Notes: a model not told the origin generated them from the letters alone. A stretch of DNA of 37,111 bases from Calothrix sp. FI2-JRJ7 (GCA_019359675.1 JAHHGX010000036.1:1-37111); one strand, 5' to 3'. Positions 24,758 to 34,622 are shown, counted from the stretch's first letter. Translations and numbers: made by a program.

Positions 24758-26035
24758 TCACTTAGCGAATAATAATTGCTTCGGTAGTACCGAAGGACTC
24801 ACTAAGCCTAACCAAGCAAGGTTTTGAGTATAATATGATGAATAGTCATCCCATATACCTTCTTTATATCTAGGTAACAATTTTTTCGCCAATATTTCTT
24901 GCCCAAGTTCTGGTTCAATGATTGCCCAAGCAGAAAACAGCATTGCATACTGCGATGTCGCTTCGTAATCAACTAGTTTGTTACCTTGTAAATCAACGCG
25001 CGCGGGCAGTTTGCTTTGTGTACGCCACATTTTCTTTAAATGTTGCGTTGAGTTCTTTAAATACTGTTTTGCCTGACTCGAATTAAACCAGGCAGCATCT
25101 AAACCTACTCGCCACCAAACCCTATAAGCATCAAAGCTATATAAAGTTTGGATTGGACTATCAGAGGGCAACGCTTGATATTGACCTGTTTTGATATCTA
25201 AAGATACCCAGTCGCTAGGCAAACCAACTTTTGAAACCTGGGTAGATTTTTCGAGTATTTGGTAGCTAGTTTCAACCAATCCCAACCAATCGTGTTCGCG
25301 GTCAACGGTAGCGAAGATACGAAATGCATACGGCGCCAAGTACGAAGGGTTAAGATGCAGTGTTGATGGATTTGGAACAAAAGCAGCGTATGGGCCTGGT
25401 AATAAATACGGTTTATTTAGAGGCCCAGGAGCTACAGATAGGCGCCACAAATCTTTGAGTTTTGTACGTGCCAATTCTAAATATTCAGGACGATTCCAAC
25501 GACGCGCGGCAAAAATTAAAGCGGTAATCGCATCAATATCACCATCACTGGCAAAATTGTTATCGATAGAACCCCAACTTCCATCAGCGCGCTTGCCCCA
25601 TTTCCAAGCCCACAAACTATCAGTTTTTTGTCCTTTATCTTGTCGCTGAAGATTATTCTCACCCCATTTCAGAGTTAAAGCGAATGTCTCAGCATCATCA
25701 ATCAATACTGCTCGTAACATGGCATATGCTTGACCTTCGCTAGTAGAACGGTCGCTGGCTTCGTAATCAATCACCCGTCCATCACTTTGAATAAATCGAC
25801 GGCGATAGACATCCCAGCTTTGCGCCAGCAACTCCCGATTAGGAATAGATGGGGGCAAAGCAGCCAGAAAGGTTGAAACACTAACATCAACAGATGGTTG
25901 GGTAGAACTTAACGGTGTATCTACTGATTTGTCTACTGGTTGTTTAACAAACGAATAACCTGAGAAACAACCACAAAGACCAATCGGTATAACAATTGCC
26001 AATAATAAGGGAAGTTGCCGCATCCTAAGAACCAT
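24758..26035 (-). CDS. bcsZ: GH8 endoglucanase, BcsZ-like lipoprotein
   Basis: 425-aa glycoside hydrolase family 8 enzyme, which trims beta-1,4-glucan during cellulose synthesis. A signal sequence with a probable lipobox (GLCGC, Cys23) suggests a lipid-anchored periplasmic or outer-membrane protein; most proteobacterial BcsZ proteins are not lipoproteins. The catalytic acid is probably Glu100 (RSTSEGQAYAML), with the conserved NNFASDGDIDAI at 159-170 carrying the aspartates. An (alpha/alpha)6 barrel fits the length. ATGs at residues 1 and 5 are both possible starts. It lies between the TPR gene and bcsB, with gaps of 173 and 158 bases, each with no gene seen. Confidence 0.88.
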   Translation of the reverse strand: MVLRMRQLPLLLAIVIPIGLCGCFSGYSFVKQPVDKSVDTPLSSTQPSVDVSVSTFLAALPPSIPNRELLAQSWDVYRRRFIQSDGRVIDYEASDRSTSEGQAYAMLRAVLIDDAETFALTLKWGENNLQRQDKGQKTDSLWAWKWGKRADGSWGSIDNNFASDGDIDAITALIFAARRWNRPEYLELARTKLKDLWRLSVAPGPLNKPYLLPGPYAAFVPNPSTLHLNPSYLAPYAFRIFATVDREHDWLGLVETSYQILEKSTQVSKVGLPSDWVSLDIKTGQYQALPSDSPIQTLYSFDAYRVWWRVGLDAAWFNSSQAKQYLKNSTQHLKKMWRTQSKLPARVDLQGNKLVDYEATSQYAMLFSAWAIIEPELGQEILAKKLLPRYKEGIWDDYSSYYTQNLAWLGLVSPSVLPKQLLFAK

Positions 26036-26208
26036 TGGATTTGAAAAACATTGGCCAAAGCCGAAACTTAAAACAAGAAGTAAAGGGCAAAAGGATAAAA
26101 GGAAATTTCTTAAAATTTATCCTTGTGATTATTATTCCCGAATTATGTTTGACTATTAACTTAGGGCTGCAAGTTTCCTTTTTCTAGTTTTGGCGCCACT
26201 ATTAATTA

Positions 26209-28563
26209 TTATTTGCCTCCCCGTCTCAAATAATCTTCCCAAGGTGGCTGAAATCCTCGACGTTGTAAAAATTCCTCTTGGACTTGCTGCATTCGTTGTG
26301 ACAACTCAGGGTCGGGAGAACCTTGACGCATTTTCTCGACCTGTAAATTTTCCATTTGCGCGAGTGCGCTCAACGGCTTGTCTAAAATTGCTGTCAAATC
26401 AGCAGCAGCACGACGTGCATCTAAATCTTCCGGCTTTTCTTCTATGATTTTTGAGTAAATACCTTCTGCTGTCGCAAATCGCTGTTGCTCAAATCGAATA
26501 CCACCCAATGCTGATAAAGCAGCAAGATTATCTGGCTGTTGTGCTAGAACACTTTCATAAATTTTGCCTGCTTGATTCAAGTCACCTGCTGCTCTTGCTA
26601 GCTGTGCTTGTAATTCAAAAGTACTGCCATTTTGAGGCAATCTTGCTATTAACTGTCTGACACGAGCGCGTGCTTGTGCTGGACTGCGGTCAGAAATAGC
26701 TTCAACTACCCGCAATTGCATGGCAATATTATTAGGGTCTATTTCAGCTAAGTAGTTATAAAGCGCTTCGCGTTCAGGATAAAGGGGCAATATTTCCACC
26801 AAGCTATACAACTCAGGTGGTGTATTCGTTGCTGGCTGTCTTGATAACCAATTTTCTAAAACGCCTTTAGCTTCAGCTTCAGATATGCGACGAGCTTGAT
26901 AAGCTATCGCTGCACGTCCTAACTGCATTTCCTGGCTTTGCGGATTACGACTCATTAATTCGTCATATACAACCAACGCTTCGTCGAAACGTTTTTGCTG
27001 CCGCAAAATTCCAGCAAATCCTCGTAATCCAGCATCGTAAATGTCGGTACGGTCAGGTTTACTCTTTAGTAAAGCCTGGTAACGTCTCAGACTTGCATCC
27101 AAACTACCTTCGCGACGCTCGATTTCTGCTGCTAATAACTGGTGTGCTAAATCTCTGGTGCCTGCGGGAGTCGCTGTATAAGAAGCCAAAGCTTGTCTTG
27201 CTTGAGCTGTATCACCGAGTTGCAAGTACATTTGTGCAATTCGGAAATATAACATTGGCACATCGCTACGACTAGCCGCCAAACTTTGATATACAGGTAA
27301 AAACTCTGAATCAGGTGTGCTAATTTCTGCTAAGGCAACAGCTAATTGTTGTTGCTGTACAGAGTCAGAAGGTAGTGGTTGCAGTGCTGAACTTAAGCGT
27401 TGCCGTAAATCATCACGAGAGATAAAGCCAAGCTTATTTTCTAACGCGAGTTGCCGCACTAACAAACTTCTATCATTTGGTTGCTGCGAAACAAGCTGAC
27501 GATAAAGTTGGACTGCTACTTGCTCACCATTAGGCAAACCACTAAATACATCCGCAACTTCACGTACAAGTGATGTTGATGGGTTCGGAGTTGCAGACAG
27601 AGCTTGACGGTAAAGCGTTGCAACTTGCTGTGCTAATGCCGGATTATTCGAGCGTCTGCGGATATCATTCAGCGCGCGAGCTAAAGGTAATACCGCATCG
27701 GGTCTACCTTGCAACGGCTGTAGTGTTGCCACTGCTTGGTTAGGTTGTTGGTTCGCAAGATACGCAACAGCCAATTCTTTGCGCGTTTCAATTCCTGTTC
27801 GGTCGAGACCAGAAGAACGCTGTAGTTGTGCTTCTAAAACTTGTACAGCAGCGGCAGCGTTACCACTTTCACGCAGTGCTTTACCGTAGGCAACAGCAGC
27901 ATCACCAACAATTGGTTTACCTGTGCTGCGATAACGGTTAAATAATTCCACAGCTTTAGCAGAGGCGCCGTTGTAAGTGTATGCTTGTGCTGCGTTTATT
28001 ATCGTTTCTGGTGCTGGATTGTTTGCCAGCACAATCTCAAAGTCAGCAACTGCTTCAGCCTGTCTACCTTGATAAAAATAAAGAATAGCCCGTAGATTAC
28101 GTGCTTCTAAGTCATTCGCATTTTGCTGCAACACTCTAGAAAGTGCTTGAATACCTCCTTGTTGCCATTGTGGTTTATATGTACCAAACAATCCAATTGT
28201 TTTTAAGGCTAATTGGTTATTTGGGTCTTGTGCTAATACTCGTTGATAAGCATTCCACGCATCATCAATTTTTCCTGCTCGTTTATAACCAATAGCTAGT
28301 CCCAGCTTGGCTTGTAACGATTGCGGGTTGCTTTTTAAAGCTTGTTGAAAAGCTTTAATCGCATCATTCACCCAACCTTTTTTCAGAAGGTTAAACCCTC
28401 GTTGCTCAGAGCTACTTGCTTTTTGAGCAACAGCAGGAGCAATCATAGCTATAGGTGATGCGGCAACAATACTAAAAACGAATAAGTACAAAGGAAAAAA
28501 GGAAAGGGTTTTAATTGCCGCTTGTACCCAAAAGGAACTTTTACCTTTTTGCTCGATACTCAT
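26209..28563 (-). CDS. TPR protein, periplasmic scaffold part of a split BcsC
   Basis: 784 aa. A signal peptide (about 1-46, ending AVAQ) is followed by a long series of tetratricopeptide repeats over nearly the whole length (examples: GFNLLKKGWVNDAIKAFQQA at 55-74, AKLGLAIGYKRAGKIDDAWN near 85-104, and NLAALSALGGIRFEQQRFAT near 691). In proteobacteria the BcsC protein joins such a TPR domain to an outer-membrane barrel; this protein has no barrel. Its ATG overlaps the stop codon of the upstream barrel gene by one base (TAATG at 28565-28561), which indicates translational coupling. Together the two genes likely replace BcsC. The C-terminus EDYLRRGGK is polar. Confidence 0.85.
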   Translation of the reverse strand: MSIEQKGKSSFWVQAAIKTLSFFPLYLFVFSIVAASPIAMIAPAVAQKASSSEQRGFNLLKKGWVNDAIKAFQQALKSNPQSLQAKLGLAIGYKRAGKIDDAWNAYQRVLAQDPNNQLALKTIGLFGTYKPQWQQGGIQALSRVLQQNANDLEARNLRAILYFYQGRQAEAVADFEIVLANNPAPETIINAAQAYTYNGASAKAVELFNRYRSTGKPIVGDAAVAYGKALRESGNAAAAVQVLEAQLQRSSGLDRTGIETRKELAVAYLANQQPNQAVATLQPLQGRPDAVLPLARALNDIRRRSNNPALAQQVATLYRQALSATPNPSTSLVREVADVFSGLPNGEQVAVQLYRQLVSQQPNDRSLLVRQLALENKLGFISRDDLRQRLSSALQPLPSDSVQQQQLAVALAEISTPDSEFLPVYQSLAASRSDVPMLYFRIAQMYLQLGDTAQARQALASYTATPAGTRDLAHQLLAAEIERREGSLDASLRRYQALLKSKPDRTDIYDAGLRGFAGILRQQKRFDEALVVYDELMSRNPQSQEMQLGRAAIAYQARRISEAEAKGVLENWLSRQPATNTPPELYSLVEILPLYPEREALYNYLAEIDPNNIAMQLRVVEAISDRSPAQARARVRQLIARLPQNGSTFELQAQLARAAGDLNQAGKIYESVLAQQPDNLAALSALGGIRFEQQRFATAEGIYSKIIEEKPEDLDARRAAADLTAILDKPLSALAQMENLQVEKMRQGSPDPELSQRMQQVQEEFLQRRGFQPPWEDYLRRGGK

Positions 28564-30650
28564 TACCGTCCTCTCCCCCTTGGAGTTATATCGAAATCTG
28601 ATTTCACCCTGACACCAAGGACAGTTTCCTCAAAACTATCGCGTCCCTGCACCGTAAAGCCAAGTCTTAAATTTGATAAAAATGGAAAATCGTAGTACAT
28701 TTCTAGTACGTCAGGACGGTCTCCACGGCGAAGTGAGTCACTTGTTAGAGCTTGCCCGTAAGCTATTCCCAGTCGGTCATCTGGAGTAAATAAATCTAAC
28801 AAACTGGCGCCCAAAACGTAAGTATCTGCACTTCTATTGGCATCACGGTTTTCGTAGCGACCGTAGCGACCGAATAATCCCAATTTAAGATTAGGAATGA
28901 AGACTTCGGCGTTTAAACCGTATGCTTCTTCACGGTCATCACGAAGTATTCCAAACTGCCCATTTCCTCTAGCAATGCTGAATATTTCTGGGAAAGAGTC
29001 ACGGTTGCCTCCATCACGGTCGGTAGCATAAGTACCACGAATAATCGCGTTACCATACCGAACACCGACTTCTCCAGCAAACCCATCTAAAGTAAAATTA
29101 CTTAGGCTATTGGAAGAAGAAAATACAGCAGCTTTTGCATCTATATTATCTGTAACGCTCCAGTTTACTAGTAAACTAGGACGCGAAGCAATACCTGTTG
29201 CTGCTAAAGCTGGGTTAGTTTGAAACACTGGATTGAAAAACTGACTGGCGCCATCTTTAGCAAAGCTATTACGGTCAAAGTACGAAGTTAAATCTAACTG
29301 ACCAACAACGAAGCGTAAATTCGGTAGACCATTTAGCGAAGTAGCAAAATATAATTCGTTAATGTTCAAACCTTCGTTACGTGAGTCAGTAAAAGTACTA
29401 CCATTACTAACCAAGTCAAGCGTTGCGCCAAATAAAACATTTGGTGTCAGTGGATAAATTCCTGCAACTCGTGCCCGTGCCGATGTTTCTTTTTGGGTAA
29501 CGTATACACCTTCTACTCTCAACGTAGGTTCCGTCAACGCAGTACTGTTTAGTAAAGGCCTCGCTTCTGTTGATGGTCGTGTTGTTCTTTCTGGTCGAGT
29601 CTGACTTTGCAGTCGCTCTTGTCTTATTGCCTCACCTTGTGTTGGAAAAGTTCCACCTTGCGAATTCAAAATCTGGTTAAATGTGGGGGCAACCGATGTA
29701 GCCATAGATTGGTTCGGGTCGCCAACAGGAGCATTAAGAATCTGCTCGTATGAGAGTGGTGCGCTTTGAGTCGGCACCCCAGAAGCACCTGGTTGAGCAT
29801 TGAGAATTTGCTCGAATGTTAGAGGGGCGTTGCTATTAACAAAAGATTGATTTACAACTTTTTGACCATTAAGTAATTGATTAAAAGTTGGTGCTGTGCC
29901 AGTTAAATTTGCTTGGTTCCCTCTAGATGTGGTCGAACTATTTAATAGCTGGTTAAAAGTTGGAGTTGTGTTAGTAACTAAGTTTGTGCCGAACTGTGAT
30001 GACTGACTTTCACCAACCACTGGAGGTAAAGGAGCAACTGCACCGTTACTTGGCTGGGAATTTAATAGTTGATTAAATGTCGGTCCAGTCCCAGGCGCCA
30101 TTCCAGGTGCTGTAAACTCTTGAGTATTTGTATTACTCGATTGACTATTCAATTGCCCTAAACTTTGCGATACCAATGAACTACTTTGTTGTAGTCCGAT
30201 TGAATCCGAACTATCTCCACCAATAGCTGAAAACTGTTGTGTCTTCAAAGGTGCAACTGGTGTGGGATTCTTAGAACGTCGAGAAACACTTTGGCCTGCA
30301 TTCTTACTTTCCTGAATAAACGAGTTTTCTAACTGACCAAGTGATTGAGTTGCCTCGTTTGAAAGCACTAAATTATTGACATTTGCAAAACCTGTGCTAT
30401 TGGGCAATACAGCACTTGTTTGCTCACCAGGTGGTGGTGGAACAGACTGTGGCGCCTGAGACTTTGTAGAAGGTGACTTTGGAACCGGCAACAACTCCCC
30501 AGCAGATTGAGGATTGACTTGAGCTTTAATTGGTTGACTCGTCGCAAACACCCAGAAAAAAGAGGTGGAAGCAGCGCACATCAACAGGGAAAGCTTGTAT
30601 GTCGGTCTTGTGGAAGTAAATTTATGACGATCAAATACAGTGGGCAACAT
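28563..30650 (-). CDS. Outer-membrane barrel with TFNQLLN repeats, probable BcsC-like porin part
   Basis: 695 aa. The signal peptide (about 1-44) ends near PIKAQ. A disordered Ser/Gln/Asn/Pro-rich region (45-365) follows, carrying six copies of a short motif: PTFNQLLNS, PTFNQLLNS, PTFNQLLNG, LTFEQILNA, LSYEQILNA and PTFNQILNS, spaced about 20-35 residues. The C-terminal part (about 375-695) has alternating beta strands like an outer-membrane porin (LRVEGVYVTQKETSARARVAG, FDRNSFAKDGASQFFNP, YRYENRDANRSADTYVLGAS-type strands). It is the first gene of the operon and would be the exit channel for cellulose. The N-terminal repeats could bind the TPR partner. It resembles cyanobacterial carbohydrate-porin barrels rather than canonical BcsC; export function is inferred from context. 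Confidence 0.75.
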   Translation of the reverse strand: MLPTVFDRHKFTSTRPTYKLSLLMCAASTSFFWVFATSQPIKAQVNPQSAGELLPVPKSPSTKSQAPQSVPPPPGEQTSAVLPNSTGFANVNNLVLSNEATQSLGQLENSFIQESKNAGQSVSRRSKNPTPVAPLKTQQFSAIGGDSSDSIGLQQSSSLVSQSLGQLNSQSSNTNTQEFTAPGMAPGTGPTFNQLLNSQPSNGAVAPLPPVVGESQSSQFGTNLVTNTTPTFNQLLNSSTTSRGNQANLTGTAPTFNQLLNGQKVVNQSFVNSNAPLTFEQILNAQPGASGVPTQSAPLSYEQILNAPVGDPNQSMATSVAPTFNQILNSQGGTFPTQGEAIRQERLQSQTRPERTTRPSTEARPLLNSTALTEPTLRVEGVYVTQKETSARARVAGIYPLTPNVLFGATLDLVSNGSTFTDSRNEGLNINELYFATSLNGLPNLRFVVGQLDLTSYFDRNSFAKDGASQFFNPVFQTNPALAATGIASRPSLLVNWSVTDNIDAKAAVFSSSNSLSNFTLDGFAGEVGVRYGNAIIRGTYATDRDGGNRDSFPEIFSIARGNGQFGILRDDREEAYGLNAEVFIPNLKLGLFGRYGRYENRDANRSADTYVLGASLLDLFTPDDRLGIAYGQALTSDSLRRGDRPDVLEMYYDFPFLSNLRLGFTVQGRDSFEETVLGVRVKSDFDITPRGRGR

Positions 30651-30869
30651 GTCGCCTATTTTTATGATTTGTAAATTTTGTGGTTGGTAGATGACGCCAC
30701 TTTAGCAAATAATTCGAGTATATTCGAGGACAGTGTACATATTTTGTCGAGGATAATCAACTACATCAAGAACACATAAAGCTTTTTATTTAATACCACT
30801 TTTTCGACAAAAATCGGGCAAAATAAAGGCAATACATCCAATAAATTGCACCATCTAAGTAAATATTCT
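30651..30869. promoter_or_regulatory. Divergent promoter region of the bcs operon and the lipoprotein gene
   Basis: About 220 bases between the divergent starts at 30650 and 30870. The bcs operon promoter must be here unless an internal one is used. I see no clear sigma-70 pair or known operator. Confidence 0.4.
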
Positions 30870-31655
30870 ATGTACAATCCTTATTTAGCTCTCAATCACC
30901 AGCGTTTCCGAAAATACACCACCAAAGCTCTACTAACAGTAACTTCAATGGTATTACTTGTTACAAACTACGGATGTACACAAAAAGCACAAGACGAAGT
31001 TAAATTAGAAATAAAAAACGTACAAGCAGCAGGCGGTAACGGTGTATATACAATTACAGGTGAAACAAACTTACCTGAATCGAGTCAAGTTGCAATTACT
31101 GCGGTTCGTTACCTCATCTCTCGCGAACCACAAACTGTAAGTGCAGATTTGGATGCCGATCGTTCTATCCTTGACCGCAAGATAGTGGAAGTAAAACAGG
31201 GCAAATGGGAAGCAAATTTAAATATTTGGCAAGTCGCACCAGACGGCAGCTACAAGGAAATTTGGCAGAAGAATCAACTTAGCTCAAAACAAACTCCAGA
31301 AAGCGATGTAACGTTCACAGCTACCTTTGACCCACAAAGTCAAACTCCAAGAATTCAAAACCAAGAAAATCAAACATCAGTAGAGTCAGCACCACAAGTT
31401 CAGTTGCTTGAAGGTAAGTCATTGCGCTTTACCAATCAAGGAGATAGATACGTTCAAGCCAGCCTATCTCAAGAAATTCCATTACCCGCACTCAAAACTG
31501 TGCCACCACAACAACTCGCAGAAGATATTAATGATGGTTGGGGAAATAGATATATTATTCAACCTGAAGCTATTGCTTCTACATTCACTCCACCTCAGAT
31601 AAGCAAATCAAGGCAAACTACTGCCCCGCTCTCAGCAAGAGAATTTTTACGCTAA
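30870..31655 (+). CDS. Putative lipoprotein of unknown function
   Basis: 261 aa from the ATG at 30870 (an in-frame TTG at 30846 would add 8 residues). Residues 18-36 form a hydrophobic signal ending in a lipobox-like TNYGC, with Cys36 as the probable lipidation site. The rest is soluble and beta-rich (for example LEIKNVQAAGGNGVYTITGE), followed by a Gln/Ser-rich linker near 155-185. It is transcribed away from the bcs operon from a shared intergenic region, so it might relate to the envelope or cellulose. I do not recognise the family. Confidence 0.75.
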   Translation: MYNPYLALNHQRFRKYTTKALLTVTSMVLLVTNYGCTQKAQDEVKLEIKNVQAAGGNGVYTITGETNLPESSQVAITAVRYLISREPQTVSADLDADRSILDRKIVEVKQGKWEANLNIWQVAPDGSYKEIWQKNQLSSKQTPESDVTFTATFDPQSQTPRIQNQENQTSVESAPQVQLLEGKSLRFTNQGDRYVQASLSQEIPLPALKTVPPQQLAEDINDGWGNRYIIQPEAIASTFTPPQISKSRQTTAPLSAREFLR

Positions 31656-31682
31656 CCAACAATAAGCATTCATTAAAAAACA

Positions 31683-31711
31683 TTGGGCGAGTTGGTAAAC
31701 AACTTGCCCAA
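31683..31711. terminator. Bidirectional terminator between convergent genes
   Basis: TTGGGCGAGTTG (31683-31694), a 5-base loop and CAACTTGCCCAA (31700-31711) form a 12-pair stem with one wobble. An A-run precedes it (T-run on the minus strand) and an AT-rich tract with TTTTT follows about 15 bases later on the plus strand. Confidence 0.8.
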
Positions 31712-31734
31712 ATTTAATAACCTTTTTATTGAAT

Positions 31735-32616
31735 TTATTGAAACTTTGTCTCGCTTGAATTTGGCGCCTCGTAATAAACTTGAAATTTACTGGGTGGACT
31801 TGTTTGAACGCTTGCCCCTTGGGGTGTTTGCTGCATACTGTTCTGCATAGCTCGCATCTGCTCCATCATTTCTCGAAGCTGTTGTTGTATAGCCTCAAAG
31901 CTTCCGTCAGAAGTTACGGGTTGAATCTGGGTACTATTTGCAGTTGCTTTATCCGCAACTTGATTTGACTTATCGTAATTTAAAAAAGCTTGAGCCGATG
32001 CCGCAGACGCAAACGATGATGCCACGCTTGTAACAGTTGTGGGTTGAGAAGGCATCACCCTAGCAGTTGCGACTTTTGGAGTTGCCATTGGTTTTGGCGC
32101 CATAGTTGGCACGGGACTTGGAGAGTATTGCTGATACTTTTGGGCTGGAGTTTGTGCAACAACTGGCTCTTGTACAACAGGTTGAGTCACAACTGCGGGT
32201 AAAGCCTTAAGTGCAGGTTGGTCGAAAGGCACTTCATCATCTAAAAAGTTAGCCAGTCCAGATACTTGTAACCTTGACTCTGAAAGCTTCAATTCTTTGA
32301 GTAGTTTATCTTTCTGTTGTAAATCGTCTTCTAGCGTAGACAACTGATGTTGAAACTGTGATGATTTACGAGCAGAACTTCGCCACCCACCTATTGCAGC
32401 AACCCCAATCCCAACTCCAAAACTTAGAGCCGTTACAAACACTACGTATGGAGGAGCAATATCTCTGATTCTGCCATCAAAAACAGGTTCCTCTTCATAT
32501 CTAATGCCAACTGGCTTGTCACCCATCATAGCTAGAGGCAGGCTCATTGCAGAAAATACCCCCGCTGCGGCAATGACTGGTGGTAAAATAAATTTTCCTA
32601 ATGCTGAGAGGCTCAT
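31735..32616 (-). CDS. Membrane protein with coiled coil and Ala/Pro/Gln-rich tail
   Basis: 293 aa of unknown function. Two hydrophobic segments (about 9-30 and 57-78) are joined by a short loop. A coiled coil follows (about 84-113, LEDDLQQKDKLLKELK). A low-complexity Ala/Pro/Val/Ser region (140-215) comes next, then a Met/Gln-rich helix near 240-275 (QQLREMMEQMRAMQNSMQQ). The layout suggests a membrane-anchored scaffold with its tail in one compartment. It ends at a shared terminator with the lipoprotein gene. I do not recognise the family; homologues would probably be limited to cyanobacteria. Confidence 0.75.
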   Translation of the reverse strand: MSLSALGKFILPPVIAAAGVFSAMSLPLAMMGDKPVGIRYEEEPVFDGRIRDIAPPYVVFVTALSFGVGIGVAAIGGWRSSARKSSQFQHQLSTLEDDLQQKDKLLKELKLSESRLQVSGLANFLDDEVPFDQPALKALPAVVTQPVVQEPVVAQTPAQKYQQYSPSPVPTMAPKPMATPKVATARVMPSQPTTVTSVASSFASAASAQAFLNYDKSNQVADKATANSTQIQPVTSDGSFEAIQQQLREMMEQMRAMQNSMQQTPQGASVQTSPPSKFQVYYEAPNSSETKFQ

Positions 32617-33457
32617 GTCTTATTTATGTTTCAGTTACTTGTCAAATTAATATGCATTTGCGCTAGCGCAGTAACAGCAATCACCCTGTAAAAAATCTGT
32701 AAGACTATATCAAATTTTTACCACGCACTAAGTGTATAGGATTACTGCTTCAGTATCCAATTTAGTCTGTATATCAAAGATTTTCAATATATTGCTGATG
32801 AAGAGACGTATACCTTAATTAAATTTTTGATGAATTTGACTTTATAGACAATGTATCAATTATGTGCTTATACTGTTTGCTCTTTTTATGTAACATTACG
32901 GAATTTGAAGCAACCTTAATAGTGATAGTTAAAACATTTATCTGGCTAAACAATATTCAAAATATAGCAAGCTCGATTATTTATAATGACTTTAGATTCA
33001 AATTAATACAAAACAAAACATATAAATATAAGTAATTATATGGTCTACTCATAGTATATTTATTTCGATGAAATTACATAAATTGCCACATTTATGCGCT
33101 AAATAGATTCTAAATCTACGTATTATTACTATCAATATTATTAATTTTTCATCAATAAAAATTTTAACAGACATGTGCCTGTTATTACCGGAGCATCGCC
33201 ACTAGTTAGTCCTGTACTGACGACAAAGCCAAAGAAATATTGAATAGTTATAATTATGAAAAAATATAGATGATTTAATTTTTGTTGAATTAGTTGCATA
33301 AAGCTAAATAACTATATAGTGATATTTGAGAAAGTGAAGCGAGTATTGGTCGAGAAAAATTTTTAAAAAAAATCTTTACATTGTCAAGAAGAATGCTATA
33401 TTAGTAAATCTAGTAGTGTGTGTACATCTTATAGATATTAATTTTTGGAACTTACCA
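32617..33457. other. Long AT-rich gene-free region upstream of rpsT
   Basis: About 840 bases. Most is very AT-rich and without recognisable genes or RNA. Within it, 33171-33240 is richer in GC and carries a 22-codon frame (GTG 33175 to TGA 33241-33243) reading VPVITGASPLVSPVLTTKP and then KKY; it has no ribosome-binding site and may be a remnant. The rpsT promoter lies at the right end. Confidence 0.5.
33375..33402 (+). promoter_or_regulatory. Sigma-70-type promoter of rpsT
   Basis: TTTACA (33375-33380), a 16-base spacer and TATATT (33397-33402). It sits about 55 bases upstream of the rpsT GTG start. Confidence 0.6.
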
Positions 33458-33757
33458 GTGGCGAATAATAAGTCAGCTCTCAAACGTGCCAAAATCGCAG
33501 AACGCAACCGGATGCGTAATAAGTCGTATAAGTCAGCGGTTAAAACCCTGATGAAAAAGTATTTCGTGGCATTAGATGCTTATGCCGCAAGCCCGACAGA
33601 AGAGTCAAAAGCCGCAGTAATGGAACACATGTCTGAGGCTTATAGCAAAATCGATAAATCGGTTAAACGCGGCGTACTTCACTCAAATAACGGCGCCCGG
33701 AAAAAGTCTCGACTCGCAAAGCGTCTTAAGTCCGTAACCCAAGTAGCAACCGTTTAA
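33458..33757 (+). CDS. rpsT: 30S ribosomal protein S20
   Basis: 99-aa small basic ribosomal protein that binds 16S rRNA early in 30S assembly. The sequence opens [21 protein letters not shown] in the usual S20 way and continues with Lys/Arg-rich helices. The frame is open upstream to 33416, but the family N-terminus shows that the start is the GTG at 33458. The usual order rpsT-tatD-rpoB of cyanobacteria follows downstream. Confidence 0.96.
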   Translation: MANNKSALKRAKIAERNRMRNKSYKSAVKTLMKKYFVALDAYAASPTEESKAAVMEHMSEAYSKIDKSVKRGVLHSNNGARKKSRLAKRLKSVTQVATV

Positions 33758-33836
33758 GTAGCGCATAACCTTATATTCAAGGCGCCGTTAATATAGGAAG
33801 CTAATTGAGGGGCCAGGTAATTCATGAACGTTAAAA

Positions 33837-34622
33837 ATGCAACTGATTGATACCCATGTACACCTCAATTTTGAGGTTTTTCAAGAAGATTTTGCTTCTG
33901 TACGCTCACGATGGCAAGAAGCTGGTGTGGTACATTTAGTCCACTCATGCGTCGAGCCATCAGAGTTTTCCAGTATTCAAGCCATTGCAGCGCGCGTGCC
34001 TGAACTGAGCTTTGCAGTTGGTTTGCATCCTCTTGATGCTTCTAAATGGACGATGGAAACCCAGTCCCTAATAAGTTCCTTAGCGTCGTCAGATTCGAGA
34101 GTTGTAGCAATTGGTGAAATGGGGTTAGATTTTTACAAAGCAGATAACTACGAGCAACAATTACTTGTATTTGAAGCGCAGTTACAAATCGCAACTACTT
34201 TAAATAAACCAGTAATCATTCACTGTCGTGATGCGGCTTCACAAGTCAAAGAAGTTCTTCAACGTTGGAAAAATCTTAAGGGTGAGCGGCTGCGGGGTGT
34301 AATGCATTGCTGGGGTGGAACACCTGAAGAGACTCAATGGTTTATGGACTTGGGGTTTTACATTAGTTTTAGTGGTACCGTCACGTTCAAAAATGCCAAA
34401 GAAATTCAAGCCAGCTGCAAAATTGTTAGTCCAGAAAGACTTTTAATTGAGACAGACTGTCCCTTCTTGGCGCCACATCCGAAACGTGGAACAAGACGAA
34501 ATGAACCGTCATATGTCCGCTACGTAGCTGAACACGTTGCCACATTGCGAGGTGAACCACTTGAAACAATTGCTGCTCAAACTACCCAAAATGCTTGCCA
34601 ACTTTTTGGATTAGCACTATAA
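33837..34622 (+). CDS. tatD: TatD-family metal-dependent hydrolase/DNase
   Basis: 261-aa TIM-barrel hydrolase. Metal ligands are visible: His7 and His9 (DTHVHL), Glu94 (GEMGLDFY), His129 (IIHCRDA), His157 (VMHCWGG) and Asp207 ([10 protein letters not shown]). TatD proteins are Mg-dependent 3'-5' exonucleases or DNases acting in the cytoplasm, with roles in DNA repair or degradation. Length and motifs are normal. It is 79 bases after rpsT and probably shares its transcript. Confidence 0.94.
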   Translation: MQLIDTHVHLNFEVFQEDFASVRSRWQEAGVVHLVHSCVEPSEFSSIQAIAARVPELSFAVGLHPLDASKWTMETQSLISSLASSDSRVVAIGEMGLDFYKADNYEQQLLVFEAQLQIATTLNKPVIIHCRDAASQVKEVLQRWKNLKGERLRGVMHCWGGTPEETQWFMDLGFYISFSGTVTFKNAKEIQASCKIVSPERLLIETDCPFLAPHPKRGTRRNEPSYVRYVAEHVATLRGEPLETIAAQTTQNACQLFGLAL

